Positions 25,531 to 38,300 of a stretch of DNA of 64,000 bases are shown here, piece after piece. Both the position numbers and the translations under genes were made by a program. Positions within the stretch are counted from its first letter, which is position 1; each line of letters opens with the position of its first letter. The notes under the pieces were generated by a model. The model saw nothing but the letters and a program-made list of their open reading frames with translations, was not told the origin of the DNA and searched no databases. Source of the DNA: Taenia hydatigena (Eukaryota; Platyhelminthes; Cestoda; Cyclophyllidea; Taeniidae); contig JADWOT020000004.1 in NCBI GenBank assembly GCA_036345935.2, positions 3,524,418 to 3,588,417 of the forward strand, written 5' to 3'.

Positions 25531-25907
25531 GCCAGTGTTATCTCAAGGGCTTTATTTATCGTGTGTACTTACAAGCATCTTGTAAGGCTGCAAGAATGTG
25601 CTTAATGGAAAACCCCTATCAAAGCAAACAAGGCTATATCGCGAATGGCATGATGTTTGACAACCATCTGCATGGCCATGGCCGCAAGTCCAAGGACAAA
25701 ACTAGACGGATTATTTTGCGTACAATTGCACGATGCACAATCTGTCATATGCCATGGTCTTCCAAAAAATCTGGACTCAAAATAGAGCATAATTTGTGCA
25801 AGCAAATCTCCTTCAGGTGTTTTAGGGCACCAGTAGCTAGTAAGACATAATAATAATCTATTCAAGGCAAGTCCGGATTTCCCTTTGTCGTCAAATGATA
25901 CAGTCAC
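25531..25907. other. intergenic, no gene seen
   Basis: Overlapping frames on both strands (about 100 codons each) have no domain and appear to be chance frames. Confidence 0.35.
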
Positions 25908-26472
25908 TTATGCACGACAAAGGGAAATTCTGCTAAAGGCTTAGAGGATATATTTTGGTAGCGTAATTCCATAGGACTTAGTTTTAGGCCAAAATATGCG
26001 AGCGTTGAAATGAGTAAAAATAAATTACAGATGGGCTAAAAATTACAAATTTCGGTCTTCCATTGGTAGATCATATGCCACACACTTCTGTCTCCACAAA
26101 CACGATCAATCAAAGCAGACCCTTCCGGATTCCTTCACAATGTTCGTCTTCTTGCCCACCAATTACCTTGCTTATTGGTGGCGTTCTAATGTAAGACCAT
26201 ATCAGATTTATTTGCTTTGACGATTGATATCAACCGCCTCACACAAGATGGAGCATGAGATGGTGTCATAAGATGCTCGCTCGTGGTGCTCACACACCAC
26301 GAAACAAATTGGTGGAATGGCATTGGCTGCATCTATGGGCATTGACCGTAACAATATTGCTGCTAGAGTTCAATTCTGCTTACCTCTCGCGCTCACTAAC
26401 ACCATACGATTGTGTAAGCTGTTGGAAAGGCAAGGTCACATAGTGTGGTTCCATGCGGTATTAATTTCAAAT
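25908..26472 (+). repeat. left arm of inverted repeat 2, nearly identical core
   Basis: Positions 26076-26472 match the reverse complement of 28208-28604 almost perfectly: a 62-codon frame is identical in both arms, with only a few differences near the inner edge. The outer part, 25908-26075, is also homologous to the reverse complement of 28605-28795 but heavily diverged, sharing CGACAAAG.GAAATTCTGCT and a TATGCGAG box. The core is therefore younger, or more homogenised, than its flank. Confidence 0.85.
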
Positions 26473-28207
26473 GTACGCAAATTTTTAGACCTGCATCTGA
26501 ATCTTTCTGCATAATAATGATGATACTAATAATAATAACTGTGCTAAGTTTTGTGTGTGCTATCATACAATCTTGGATGAAATGGGGAAGGTTGAACAGG
26601 ACGCATTAGTTGCAAGGAAGCATGACTGCGTACTGAGAGGTAGAGGCAATCATTTTATCACATCTATGCCTTAAATTTGCATGGGAAAAGAGTAGGTTGT
26701 TAGTTAGACTCAATTTAATTCCACATATTCGTTGGGTACAATCATTGCATAGACTTAACCGCAGCAGAGTAGCTGACTCTTTGAGCCAAGAATTGTAGTG
26801 AATGGTGCTCAAAAATCAGCCAGCACTTAATATAAAGCAGTGAATCGTGCCAACCTAAGGTCATGCTCAGAATGAAAAATGCTTACAGATTTACTTGAAA
26901 ATGCCATTGCTGTACTGATTTGCGAAGACATTGAAAGCTGCAGTGCAAAGAAAAGACACTACGCAATAATTTTGTACTAACAGTCACGATACTGAAATGT
27001 GGAGCAGCAGGGTGGGGAAAGGGGACCCGAGTGGATATGCGCTCACGTGACCATGCATTGGAAATGGGGCAGAAGCTTAAAAGGCGCCAAACAATTATGA
27101 GAAAGTGGTGCCCTCCACGGTCAATTGCAGTCGCCTTTGGGTGCCACAAGCAGGATTTGCTGCGCTTAACAGGAGCCAACACTCTATGCTGCTACTTGAA
27201 GTACATTCTAAGACATACAATAAAGAAAGTTGCACATACGGTTGCTGACCTGCGCATAATTTGAGGGAGGGCGAAAGGTTATCTGTGTTGGAGTTCGAGT
27301 AATAAGGCGGTCCAAGGAGTTCATCGAAATGCGGACCATGTCAAAGTTAACTAACAATGCTTCCTGGAAGTAAGTAACGTATCCAAATGTCAGGAAAACT
27401 AATCAGCATTTGTAGTTCAAGATTAGTTGAGACACTTTGCTTGACGGTCAGAAATATCAAATGTAATCAAATATGCTGTCCACAAATCGTGGTTGTGTTA
27501 ACAAAGTTCCCTTGTATCAAGTTTATGCATCTAAGATATGCAAATTCACCTCCTCATACATGGATATTGGTATTTACAAAGCGACGCTGGCTTCTTGGTG
27601 CGAACCAGAAAGTACGCCGAATCCGGTATCTGGAAAAGTTGCTACATGGGTAAAGACGCTCTGCAGAGCATTGGAATTGACAGCGAAGTTGAGTCAGCTA
27701 TTGCATAAGAAGGCTTTCTCTCGAATAGGCACAACCAGTGATCTAAGTTGATGCTTATATTAAGCGTAGATACCACCAATATGCTTTCCCTTCTTATCAT
27801 TTGTGTACCTATCCCTCAGCAATGCCAAGCTGAATTAGCTAGTGTAAGAGGAATACGAACACCAACGACCAGTTAGCTGACCCATTCCGAATGGCTTTTA
27901 CCACCAGTCATCCAATTCTTATCTTTAACACCTGCCTTCCTGCTAACCCATCCGCCAACACACTTATTCTCTAGCTGCAAGTGCGATATTCTAAGATGAG
28001 CATGTATTGCGAAAAACAAAGTCCTTTATCATGCTGCGAACTCAACTTCGCCTTCATGAATGAATTTATGCCAGCTTTTTGCGCGACCATTACTCGCCTT
28101 TACCTAAAGAACATATCTCGAGCATTATTCACTGCCATTTTTGACTTCATGTGGCAGTCACTCTCTGTTTTGATGAAGCTAATTCAACGCTAACACCAAA
28201 CAAACAT
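26473..28207. other. spacer of inverted repeat 2
   Basis: About 1.7 kb. It includes a short AT-rich triplet run (TAATAATGATGATACTAATAATAATAA region at 26512-26540). No coding gene is seen; frames of 60-99 codons show no family likeness. Confidence 0.45.
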
Positions 28208-28795
28208 ATTTGAAGCTAATACTGCATGGAACCACACTATGTGACCTTGCCTTTCCAACAGCTTACACAATCGTATGGTGTTAGTGAGCGCGAGAGGTAA
28301 GCAGAATTGAACTCTAGCAGCAATATTGTTACGGTCAATGCCCATAGATGCAGCCAATGCCATTCCACCAATTTGTTTCGTGGTGTGTGAGCACCACGAG
28401 CGAGCATCTTATGACACCATCTCATGCTCCATCTTGTGTGAGGCGGTTGATATCAATCGTCAAAGCAAATAAATCTGATATGGTCTTACATTAGAACGCC
28501 ACCAATAAGCAAGGTAATTGGTGGGCAAGAAGACGAACATTGTGAAGGAATCCGGAAGGGTCTGCTTTGATTGATCGTGTTTGTGGAGACAGAAGTGTGT
28601 GGCAAATGGTTGTCCAATGAGAAAACATTTGCAATGTTTTGCAAATAATCATTTTATTACGTTTAGCTCACTTGTTATCAACGCTTACTTAAATCTGTAC
28701 TCGCATAATTTACGTCCTAATTAAGATTTATCAACTTACGTCAAAAAAATATATTTCTAAGGCTTTAGCAGAATTTCTCTTTGTCGCGCACATGT
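28208..28795 (-). repeat. right arm of inverted repeat 2
   Basis: This is the reverse complement of the left arm. The core is 28208-28604. The outer, diverged part reaches about 28795, where AGCAGAATTTCTCTTTGTCG pairs with CGACAAAGGGAAATTCTGCT at 25918. Confidence 0.85.
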
Positions 28796-31700
28796 GTTTG
28801 TTGGATTTGAAAGGCAATCCATTATTTTGACTTACCATTAAATCTGTGCAGACTTAAATAGATCGAGGTTAAACCAGAACTGCAATTGCAATTGTCACTC
28901 AATTTCATGACGCTCTTTTGTACTTTTATCCGCTCTATGACCGGTGCTGGAAAAGGAAAAGCTTCTCAAAGGCTAACAATCAAGTTCCGGTCATTGGACT
29001 CAATCAAGCATCTTTTAAATAAATATAGTCGTATCACAGTAACTGCAGTAGATCCGAATGCAAATATTTTGATATTTTGACAAGTTCTCGTGCAGCATAA
29101 ACAAGGATTGGCTATTAATGGGTTGCAGTAGTTCTGCAAACTAAAATGCTCCATTAAATGCTATTATTATATTTTATCGCTCATGAAATTTTGAACAGAT
29201 TCGTGTTCCACAATATGCCATTTAGCGCAAAAGAGGGCATAACAAAGCGAACTTTGCTGGTCACAGGCTGTAAAAAAGGCGCCAGCTTGCCTATCCAGCC
29301 AGGGAGATGCTGGCAGCCAAAAAGGACATCCTCCGCAAAGCTCTGGTCGGCTTGCGATCGGTGACGGTAAAATAAAGGAATGTTTCTCTGTCATTAAATG
29401 AAGTGACTAAAACACTGCTGCATTGGACTTTAAATGCATGCGTGAACCGTTACTAATTTTGAACTCCCTCTGATCAGCCATTTACTCTATACCAATTCAA
29501 ATGCAAACACTCAGATGTTTCACTGTTACTAAAATAACCACGGCAAATGTCGTCAAATGAATCTATTAGCTGCTGATGCGGTGGCAGTTGATGTCCTCAC
29601 GGCAATGTTTGCCTAAAATCACACTCCTGCAAGCACTTTGACCTCGGAAATGTTTACGAGTACAATGTATGATAGATGGATTGGCCGAGAATAGCGCACC
29701 CACTGCAACGCTCTTATCGCGGCTCACTCCTATAGAATTGAGTGAGCCCGGAAATACTGAGTTATGGAATTTTACCTAGACTGAGTGTCAAATAGAAGGT
29801 TTCGCATTCCTTATAAATAGGATGAGAACCAACAGGTGGAAGTGCAGCATTGCCAAAGAACTAGGAGGCGTGATAAAAGTCCTTTAATCCGCAGTTGTTT
29901 AGTGCTCTTGCATTGCAGCAGGAGGATGGCATCCGAATTTCACAGCTGTATGCATGTTCATCCATTCCTTTCTTATTGAAAAATCACCCAGCTTCTGGCT
30001 AAAGATTTTCCCAAACAAATGGCGTTACTGCGCACACCTCCCCTTTTCCTTAGCAAATAATTCTACCATACTCTTATCTACATCCACGCTGTTGTTTCGA
30101 GCACGCCCGAATAGAACCACTCGTTGCGGCAGTGGAAAGACATTTTATCTGGACAAAGGAGTCCGCACACGTCCATCGGAGTTACGAGCAGGTGGGAACT
30201 AGGGCAGTGTGCAATAAAATGCACGCAACCATCTCGCCTTCACTCCCGCTATTCATCGACTGCACATGTTCTTGAAGGGATTTCTCACAGCACCGTTGCT
30301 GATTTTTACCTTTCCTCGACATAAGCACTTCATAATCGCATGATAAGTTGCGCAAGTGAGTAGGCAATTTGGATACAATGCCCCATCTAATTCACGGCTG
30401 GCAGGCGCGAATGGCTTGTCAAAATGTCGCAACTAAATCTGGCTACGATTTGATCACTATTCTTGGGTCATCAAATAATTCCTTTCTAACAGTTAGTGCC
30501 ATGGCAGATAGTGCCATAAAATCGCAACCAGACACCCAAAACCTTCCAAGTCATGGTAAAGGCGAGAATAACATTTTCTGCTGTTAGGTGACGGCTTTAT
30601 TTTTATAGGGTAATTACCCACTCGAAGGTAATCATTCGTTATCAAAATAACGCACCATTTAGCACACAGCATGAATAAATTCACCTCATTACTTAAAGCC
30701 ATGATTTTTGTGCTCAAAGGGAGAGGCCTTAATAATAAATAATTGCAATCTGCATTTACTTTATGAAGCAAGTGCACGAGAAACCGTAAATTAAAAGAGA
30801 TAACTGATCGCTAACAACGAGGAAAGATTGCATAATATTAATTTTTTAAGTTCTGCAACGAAATATTTTATCCAATCGACAAATTGTTCATGATTTATTA
30901 AGAGCAAACATAACGGTTCGCATGTATTCTTAAAAGGCATCTTAATCAGATCAGGCTATAGGTTATTCAGTTTAACACATTTTGTTTTTTGTGTGACCAC
31001 TCGATTAACACCCTTGCGATGAATGGGTTTTTTTGACTGAGTTCCCTGGTCATATTAATGCGACCCATAAAAGAAAAACAAATTGTTGGCCGACTCCATC
31101 AGCTTATGACGACCAAAAATACTGAGAATTGAATCCAAACGCATGAACGGCAGAATTCAGTTGACTTGAAGTTGTAAGCACGTAGACGACCGGTACTGAC
31201 TCCACTCGGACTGCTACTAAAAACAGCTTAAAGGGAAGATCAGGAAAGATAGTTTGCTTTAGTCCACTTCTATGCAAGCTTCCATTCGGCTTATCAGTCA
31301 AAAAGTAGATTCAACAAATATGCTAACCGATCACAAAATCAGCCAAAAGCCTTAGCTGTTCTTGTGGTAAGGCTAGAGATGAGACAAATAGCAGACTTAC
31401 AAAGCATTTTCCTCAAAATTGTTAATGCCAGGAAGAAGAGGAAGTAGGAGCTGTGATATTTGTTCCAGCTGGAATGTTTAAATCACTAGTACAAACAATG
31501 TGCTTCGCACTGAAATGTCCCTGTTGCCAAAGAGTTATATGGTAGGAGGGGATATGCTAGCAAATACATAGTGTTTGCTTGATCTAAAATTTCTAACTAA
31601 TGAAAAGGGACCCAGATACAACTTCTCACCAAATATTCACTCCAGAATCCAAAGTACGAGGACGAAGCTCACTAAGTAGCAATCCATCTTTGTACTAAAA

Positions 31701-33290
31701 ATATTTAAACGTTAAGAAAAGATTCTTAGTCCTATTTGCAATGAAGGAGGCTTTTGGGAGAAACCCGGTTTCAAACTTGGGTCGTTTGCAGGATTTTGCA
31801 CTTGTTATTAAACAAGAGGTGACGAGGTAAAGCGAGGTGAGAAGACAGGCAGTTGAACTTCACGAAGCTGCAGCTAAGATATATGTTCTGCACAGTAAAA
31901 GGAAAAAGGCGAAGATGGGAACCACCACCATGACTCCTGGAATGGCACAAACGATTTGTTAATTATGGTTAGTTAGTGGGAAAATGGAGCTTACCATAAA
32001 TGGAAAAATTATTTCTCTTCCCCAAGAATCTTACATGCTATACAGAGACAAAGAGCAGCCCAGAGACAGAAGAGAGTAAAATGGGTGTTGGTGAGTTCTG
32101 GAACATGCAGTATTTGTATCAAATCTCATCGTTTAGAAAAATAAATATTTCACGAGAGCTATCGAAGGCATTTAGAAAGAGAGAAGTCTGTAGTGGTGGA
32201 GAAGATCTGCAATCTTATACAAGCCTACAAGTTAGCGCATGAATAAATCAGATGAGACTTTCCCAATCTCAGTTTGCGAAGCATTCATACTATGGCTTCT
32301 CTGCAAATGTGGCCATATTTCCATCACCTTGTACAACATCCAGGAATCACACATGGTAGGAAGTATTCCTTCGTAAAAAGTGTCCACTTTTATCATAATC
32401 AGGGTAAGTAATTAGGATAGCAAAGGGAAGAATGGATGATTGGAACCTCGGAGGAGAAGATTACTGAATAAAGCATTCAACATTGCGAAAGTGTACAAAA
32501 ATGATTTAAGTCAGATCTGCAAAGCTTATTGCATTAGATCCAAACTGCACTGATGACTAGAAACAGTAAATAAGGGAATCTACATGAGTAGCAGAGGAGT
32601 TCGCAGGAGAAGTTCCGTCGGTTCCATTTTGTAGGAGAGTGGGGTTACTTAATTCGTCTACAAATGCAGTACACCACTACCTTGAGTTCAAAAGTGCATA
32701 GAGAAAGCATAGTCGATCAAAAGCAAAGTCTTTTGTTCCCTTTTACATTTTGGTCTTCGTCAGCAGATACTAACGCTAGATCAGATTGTAGAGATGAACA
32801 CCTCACGGATACTAGATTAGCAATAATGTAAACTACGGTACCAAAAACTTTATAACTTAATGCAAACCGACGATTGCTTTAGCGTTGGTTTCATTGGCAC
32901 AAGAGCATTGTCGTGGATGTAAAGGAGAAGGCACAGGAGAGCTGAAATGAGCCAGGCGATTTTTGGCATTGTCAAAATAGACTCGTTAGCAAAGGTGGTT
33001 GCGAGGGAGTGGAATCAACGTGGTGAGTGTGCATATTGGCATCAACTATAAAATCGCGCGTTTTTAGACGTACTCGTATCAAGAGTGCATGTGTTGGATG
33101 CTGCAGTATGCCACTCAGATAATTGGCGTTGCAAATGGTTGCGACCCATCTGGGATTGTGAAAATTGCTTGTGACTCAAAAATTTGTGAATCAAAATGAA
33201 TTAGCAGCTAATTTGTAGCGCTTGTAGCATGAGCAACATTGTCTCAATACACAAGCTGAAGATTCGGCTTTTATACATTGTGAATTGCAA
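28796..33290. other. intergenic, no gene seen
   Basis: About 4.5 kb without a recognisable gene, retroelement or strong repeat. A frame near 29954-30202 ends in a basic stretch but has no domain. Confidence 0.4.
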
Positions 33291-34090
33291 TGTACTTCTT
33301 CTTCCAGAATAAGATTTATCCATTCAAAAATCCACAGCACTGAACCCTATGCTTCTGATTTTAACTCGGTTATTAAAAACGGTTTCTAAAGTAGTGACAA
33401 GCATATCCAAAATGTTCTAACGGCATTCTGGAATTTATTGCAGTCTGTGTGAAATGAGCGGCTTCTCTTGGTCCCGTGTGCTTTGTGCTTTGGACAAAGG
33501 TAGCGGTTAAAGCAAACTATTTAGGAGTTAGGAATAATATCTTACTTGTGGTCTTTAAGGCGCTGCTTCCATTGACTCCGGCAACTAAAACTTGGTGATT
33601 TGGCGTTGCTACTTACACATTTCCTATGTGCCGATATAATTCTATTAGGCACACACAGCTCCACCCACACTGGCACCCCACCAAATTGAATTTCTTTGAA
33701 GCATTGCTCAATTACTGGTGTTTGCGCCACATATGAACTGAGTAAGTGTTGTCCTGCCTCTCACATTAATGTTGCCTTCGGTCACAGTCAAATATGCCCA
33801 TAAGTGCAAAGAATCGCGTTTTATGGCGCGCAGCTATGGCACGATGTCGAGAAAAAGCAGAAACCAAGGCATTTCTACGCCCCACACATCCTTACATTGT
33901 TTGCGTAGCGTTAGCGATTGGGATCTATGACAACTTCTGGAATTTGTAAATGAGAGTGAAGGGAAATGAATCGTAATATATGAAATCGAACCGAGAAACT
34001 GGTTCCATTTACTTGTGTGGTCTAGATGATTTAATCATTGGACACTGTCTCAGCCTAAAAATTTTTCCTCTGGCATTTTCACCGGGTGAA
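33291..34090 (+). repeat. direct repeat upstream of the micro-exon gene
   Basis: It matches 39970-40766 in the same orientation over about 0.8 kb at roughly 90% by eye. Shared landmarks include CTTCCAGAATAAGATT, GGACAAAGGTAGCGGTTAAA, TAATTCTATTAGGCACACAC and GATCTATGACAACTTCTGGA. Most differences are transitions. It has no coding frame of note and no obvious LTR ends. Confidence 0.88.
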
Positions 34091-35292
34091 TTGAAATTTT
34101 GGCATCGAGCATTTTAAAGGCAACGTGGTTGATCTTCTCGATATCAAGCAGCAAGGTGGGCGACCAAACTCTAACTAGAAGTGCTCAAGTGCATTAGATA
34201 GTCTCTAGTATACAATGATTTGTTTTAAATATCAGTATACACTTCCATGCACTTCTGCTTTACCAGCAAAATGTTTAATTGATGGTTTTCAACGTGTTTG
34301 GATAAGAAAGCTTACTATCTCGCTACCTTGAAGGAACTGAGATTAGATCAGTTTTCAAAGTCTAAAATTCATATGATTAGTAGAGATAAAAGAGTTATAT
34401 CCTGCCGACTCTACTGGCTTCGTGCTTGAGTGGATTTGCTTTGGTGCATAGGCATTTTCTGCTCCCGCATTTCGTTAAAGGTGCCGCGTGGTAACACTCA
34501 AATCCAACGCCTACACTTACTCACTGCAACGACCTATTTTCTTAGAAAGCCGAGACTATAACAGGCGCTTATGTTGTGTGAGAATAAGGCCCAAGCGTCG
34601 CGCTGTCGCGCCTGTTGACAACGCCATCAGCCACAGCCAAATATACTTGCAGATATGAATAAGCGCAATCCTGGGGTTGTAACTTTTGCATATTCTAGAA
34701 AATGAATTGGAAGCAAGAGGAGCTCGCACTCTGAAATCTATTCTGAATCGTTTGTGGGGCCTTCACTTGAATGCAGCATCATTGGAAAAGAATTACAATT
34801 GCAAGAATTAGTAGTGTAAAGTCACATCGTTTCTTTAGTCAAACCGGCGCAGTCAATTCATTGACAGCGCGCGTGGTCTACGTGATCCCGTTACCTGGGT
34901 GAGATCTCTAATGGCAAGTGCTTAAGCAGAAGCCAGATCTTGCAATGGGAGAGGAACTGTTAACAACGCCTTACCTCAAATATCAATCCAACTTGACGCA
35001 TGCCTCCTCCTAATCGGCACATCGCCTATTTAACAGCCTTTCAATTCCTGGAGCGTTAAGACACCACAATAAATCTTACATCGGCAGGATATGGTGACGC
35101 TCATCTCCCTCAGCACTTTGCAGAAACTAAGCTAACTCTATCTATATTGCTTTGACACGGTGCAAGAACAAGGCGTTTACGGGCTTCAAGCTCACAAATT
35201 TGTCGCTTCGCTAAAACATAGTGCCTTCATAGTTGTGGTAGCAGTGTTGCAATAGGAGGTCCAATCGGCTTACGAGGTTATTGTAGGGCATG
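34091..35292. other. sequence upstream of the micro-exon gene
   Basis: Between the repeat and the TATA-like box I see no other gene. Presumably it holds upstream control sequence for the gene at 35335, but no motif can be named. Confidence 0.35.
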
Positions 35293-35299
35293 TATAAAT
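35293..35299 (+). promoter_or_regulatory. TATA-like box of the micro-exon gene
   Basis: TATAAAT lies 42 bases before the predicted start codon. That spacing would put transcription start about 30 bases downstream, giving a very short 5' leader. If the transcript is trans-spliced, as many flatworm mRNAs are, the box may be incidental. Confidence 0.4.
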
Positions 35300-35334
35300 T
35301 TGCGGAGACAACACAAGGGGAATCGACACAAATC

Positions 35335-38300
35335 ATGCTAGAAGTGATTGCGGTACTACTGTGTGCAGCAAGCTGCTTGGGTATGCTTCCAACTCATTTC
35401 CTCGTTTCTGATCACTTTTACTATCTGCCCTTCCCCGTTTTTTGTGAAGTGTTAACACTAAGATAGGAGGAGTCTCCAAATTCTCTTTCTTTAAAGGCGA
35501 AACAAGTCCCAAGTTGTTGGGCTCCCGTGTTGTTGGAAAGCCGTTCGGATTCTCATGCCCACTAGACTACGAGTATAAGAAGAGCTATGTAAGTACGCCA
35601 CTTTACATTAATGGGTACACAATATTGAATTGTGCATAAGGAAATGCATTTTGAGCACATATAAGCTGAGCTGAACATTGTGCATTAAAATTTACTTAAT
35701 CATGCTGATTGACCGCAGCGTTTCGGCAATGTTTTCATTGAATTTAGATTCCAGTTGTTTTCACCTCAAATTCTGCCGACGAAATGGATATTAGCTATGG
35801 CAGGTGCCGACTCGTTGGCAAATATTGGGGCAGTCCTTGTCAGTGGGACGAAAGTACGCCCTCGTTGCTCTGCATTTTATTGCCATTTTCATCGTTTCAA
35901 TTTTTATTCATTTCTAACTGCACATATTAGAAACCGGTTACCTGGCATTTTACTAAGCGATGTCATTAAAAACGTGAGTTGGTTGTTTAGCCTGATAATT
36001 GTACTAACGCATTATAATTTGGCACAAAATAAACTTATGTACTTTAAAATTACTGTGGCCTGCATCTCAATTATTCGGTATGGAATTGTGCATTTGACAC
36101 AACGTGAATCAATTTTTAATCCAAATAAATGCAAATTTTATAGCTGCCATACCTTGCCATTGCATTTATTCTAGAGAAAGCCAGGATCACCGTAAGGGAC
36201 GTGACTCAACAAGAAAAGATTGAAATCATTGACCATGGCCGCGACCCAAAGTTGATATCAATCACGTACTTTGTGCCCAATTGCGAGTTCCCAGCACCCA
36301 AAGCAGGTATCACATTATTTCCTACAATTGAGCAGCCTAGTCATTAAATTTGCTTTAAATATTGAAAGAAGGGTAACGCATCTTCTTCTGTTTAAACATC
36401 AGGTGGTGTGGATCTGCTAACGTCGTTCCCTTTTTCACGGTTTGTCCAGGGACAACAATCCTTTCAAGTAGCGTTTGCTGTTCAGGGAACAGAAAGTGAT
36501 AGATGGGTAGGCTATTCGGTTTTTAAACTATCTGTTAGCTTCTTCTTGCTCATTTTGCGCATTTTATGCAGTGCTTATATGTTAAACATTGCATGTACTC
36601 TAAAATAGGCCTTTCTTGTCATAAACGATGAGGAATCCTGCGCATGGAAAGGAGTTAGGTTTGTATATCAAGGCAATGCCTCCTGCAGTAAGTCCAGAAC
36701 ACTTGCATGTTAGAGGTAAACTTGCACATCCTTATTTAAATAACGGCTTACAGATAATGCAAAGAAGCAAAGTAAAACGAGTCCTCTCATTGCTTTTATT
36801 TGCCATTACTTGATGTGCATTTGCCAACATGAGGGTAAGTTTTCAATTTTGCCAGCCAACATGACAAAAGACAAGACCTCCAATTTGCGGATGTTCAATG
36901 GAACATTCGAGCCACCACCTGATGCAAAACGTGACACCTTCTTGTGGATAGGAGAAAGATCGTATTTGACAGTGACCGTCGATTACACACAGAGTGGAAC
37001 ATCACCTGAAGTGGCGGAATGCAATCGTAAGTTTTGCGCAAAAGTAGCTTCTCTCAAGTGATCCCCATCTAAAGGAGCTGTTCCACTTGAATTTACTGCA
37101 ATTCATGCTGTCGATAGTTGCCTTTAGGCCTTACCGCTGCTTGCTTAACGAATTAGGATCTTTAGGCTGCGTTCCACCTTTCAGAGTATGGAGGAGCACG
37201 AAGTAAGTCAGATTTTCAGCAAACGTAGCACTTAACGAGTTCAGGATGAAGCTAGAAGGGAGTTTGCCAATGCCTTAAAGCTGTGTCAGTTTATTTCAAC
37301 TCAAGTTCATTTGTATAATATTTCACTAAAGTCATAGCTGTGAACTTCCGGTGACCTGTTACTAATGTGCTTTGAAACCAACAACTTAAGTAATTTTGCA
37401 GCAGCTCTAAAATTTTCGGTTAATTAATCCCAATGGTGATAGAATGCGATTCATCTGACATTTGCTTTAGGAGAGATAACCACGGCAGCACCAATTGCAC
37501 CATTATCAGCCTCGACACCTCCTTTGGGTAAGCCCTTATTTTACGGCGCTCATTAGCACCGCCTTTGTTTTCGCATCCTTCCACCTCAGTAAGCCAATTC
37601 GGACAGGCTACTACTATTTTACTAACTTCTAACGAAACAGGAAGCACATCCTATTGTCATGAACCAATTAAGTTACCAAAACCAAATCTAATGCAAAATT
37701 GAGCGACAATTGCCCGCATCGGACCATCTGCGTAGACCACACCTGCATGCATATCTTACTGAAACTTCTTTGAGTTTTATTTTAAATGCACAATCGTTGG
37801 TCATTTCATCCTTCTTAGGTTCGCTATCATTTTAATTCAAAACATACATACCCCCTGTGCGCCATCACTTCTTTTAAATTCTTTTATGCTTTTAAATGCT
37901 CTAACTTATACCTCGCTCCTGCTTAACGGTCACATTCAGGTATAATACTTGCCGTAGATTGATTGGCGGCTGTTTTGTGCTAATTAACTGCTGCTTTTGT
38001 ATTTGAACAGCAACGTCGTTTGGTAAGTCAGCATATCGGGTACAATTTAGACTTACTCGCTCCCATTGCAATCATCAAAGCTCACATTGACAATTTTTAT
38101 GGTATTTTAACAAGTGAAACCTGCCTTGATCTGCAGGACAGGTGGCAGCGTAGCAAATAGCGTTACTAATAACCTATATTCCTTAGCCTCCTTTTAAATT
38201 GATGACTATATGTGAAGCCTAAAACATCACTTATCTAGATGCTTGTTGCTTTGAAACCTCATTCATTTCGAACACTGCCGCGAGTGACAAAATGAGAGTA

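Noticed and set aside
37381..37420. Possible further micro-exon of 17 nt (after TTTTGCAG, before GTTAAT)
   Set aside because: Its length would shift the frame and the donor is poor.
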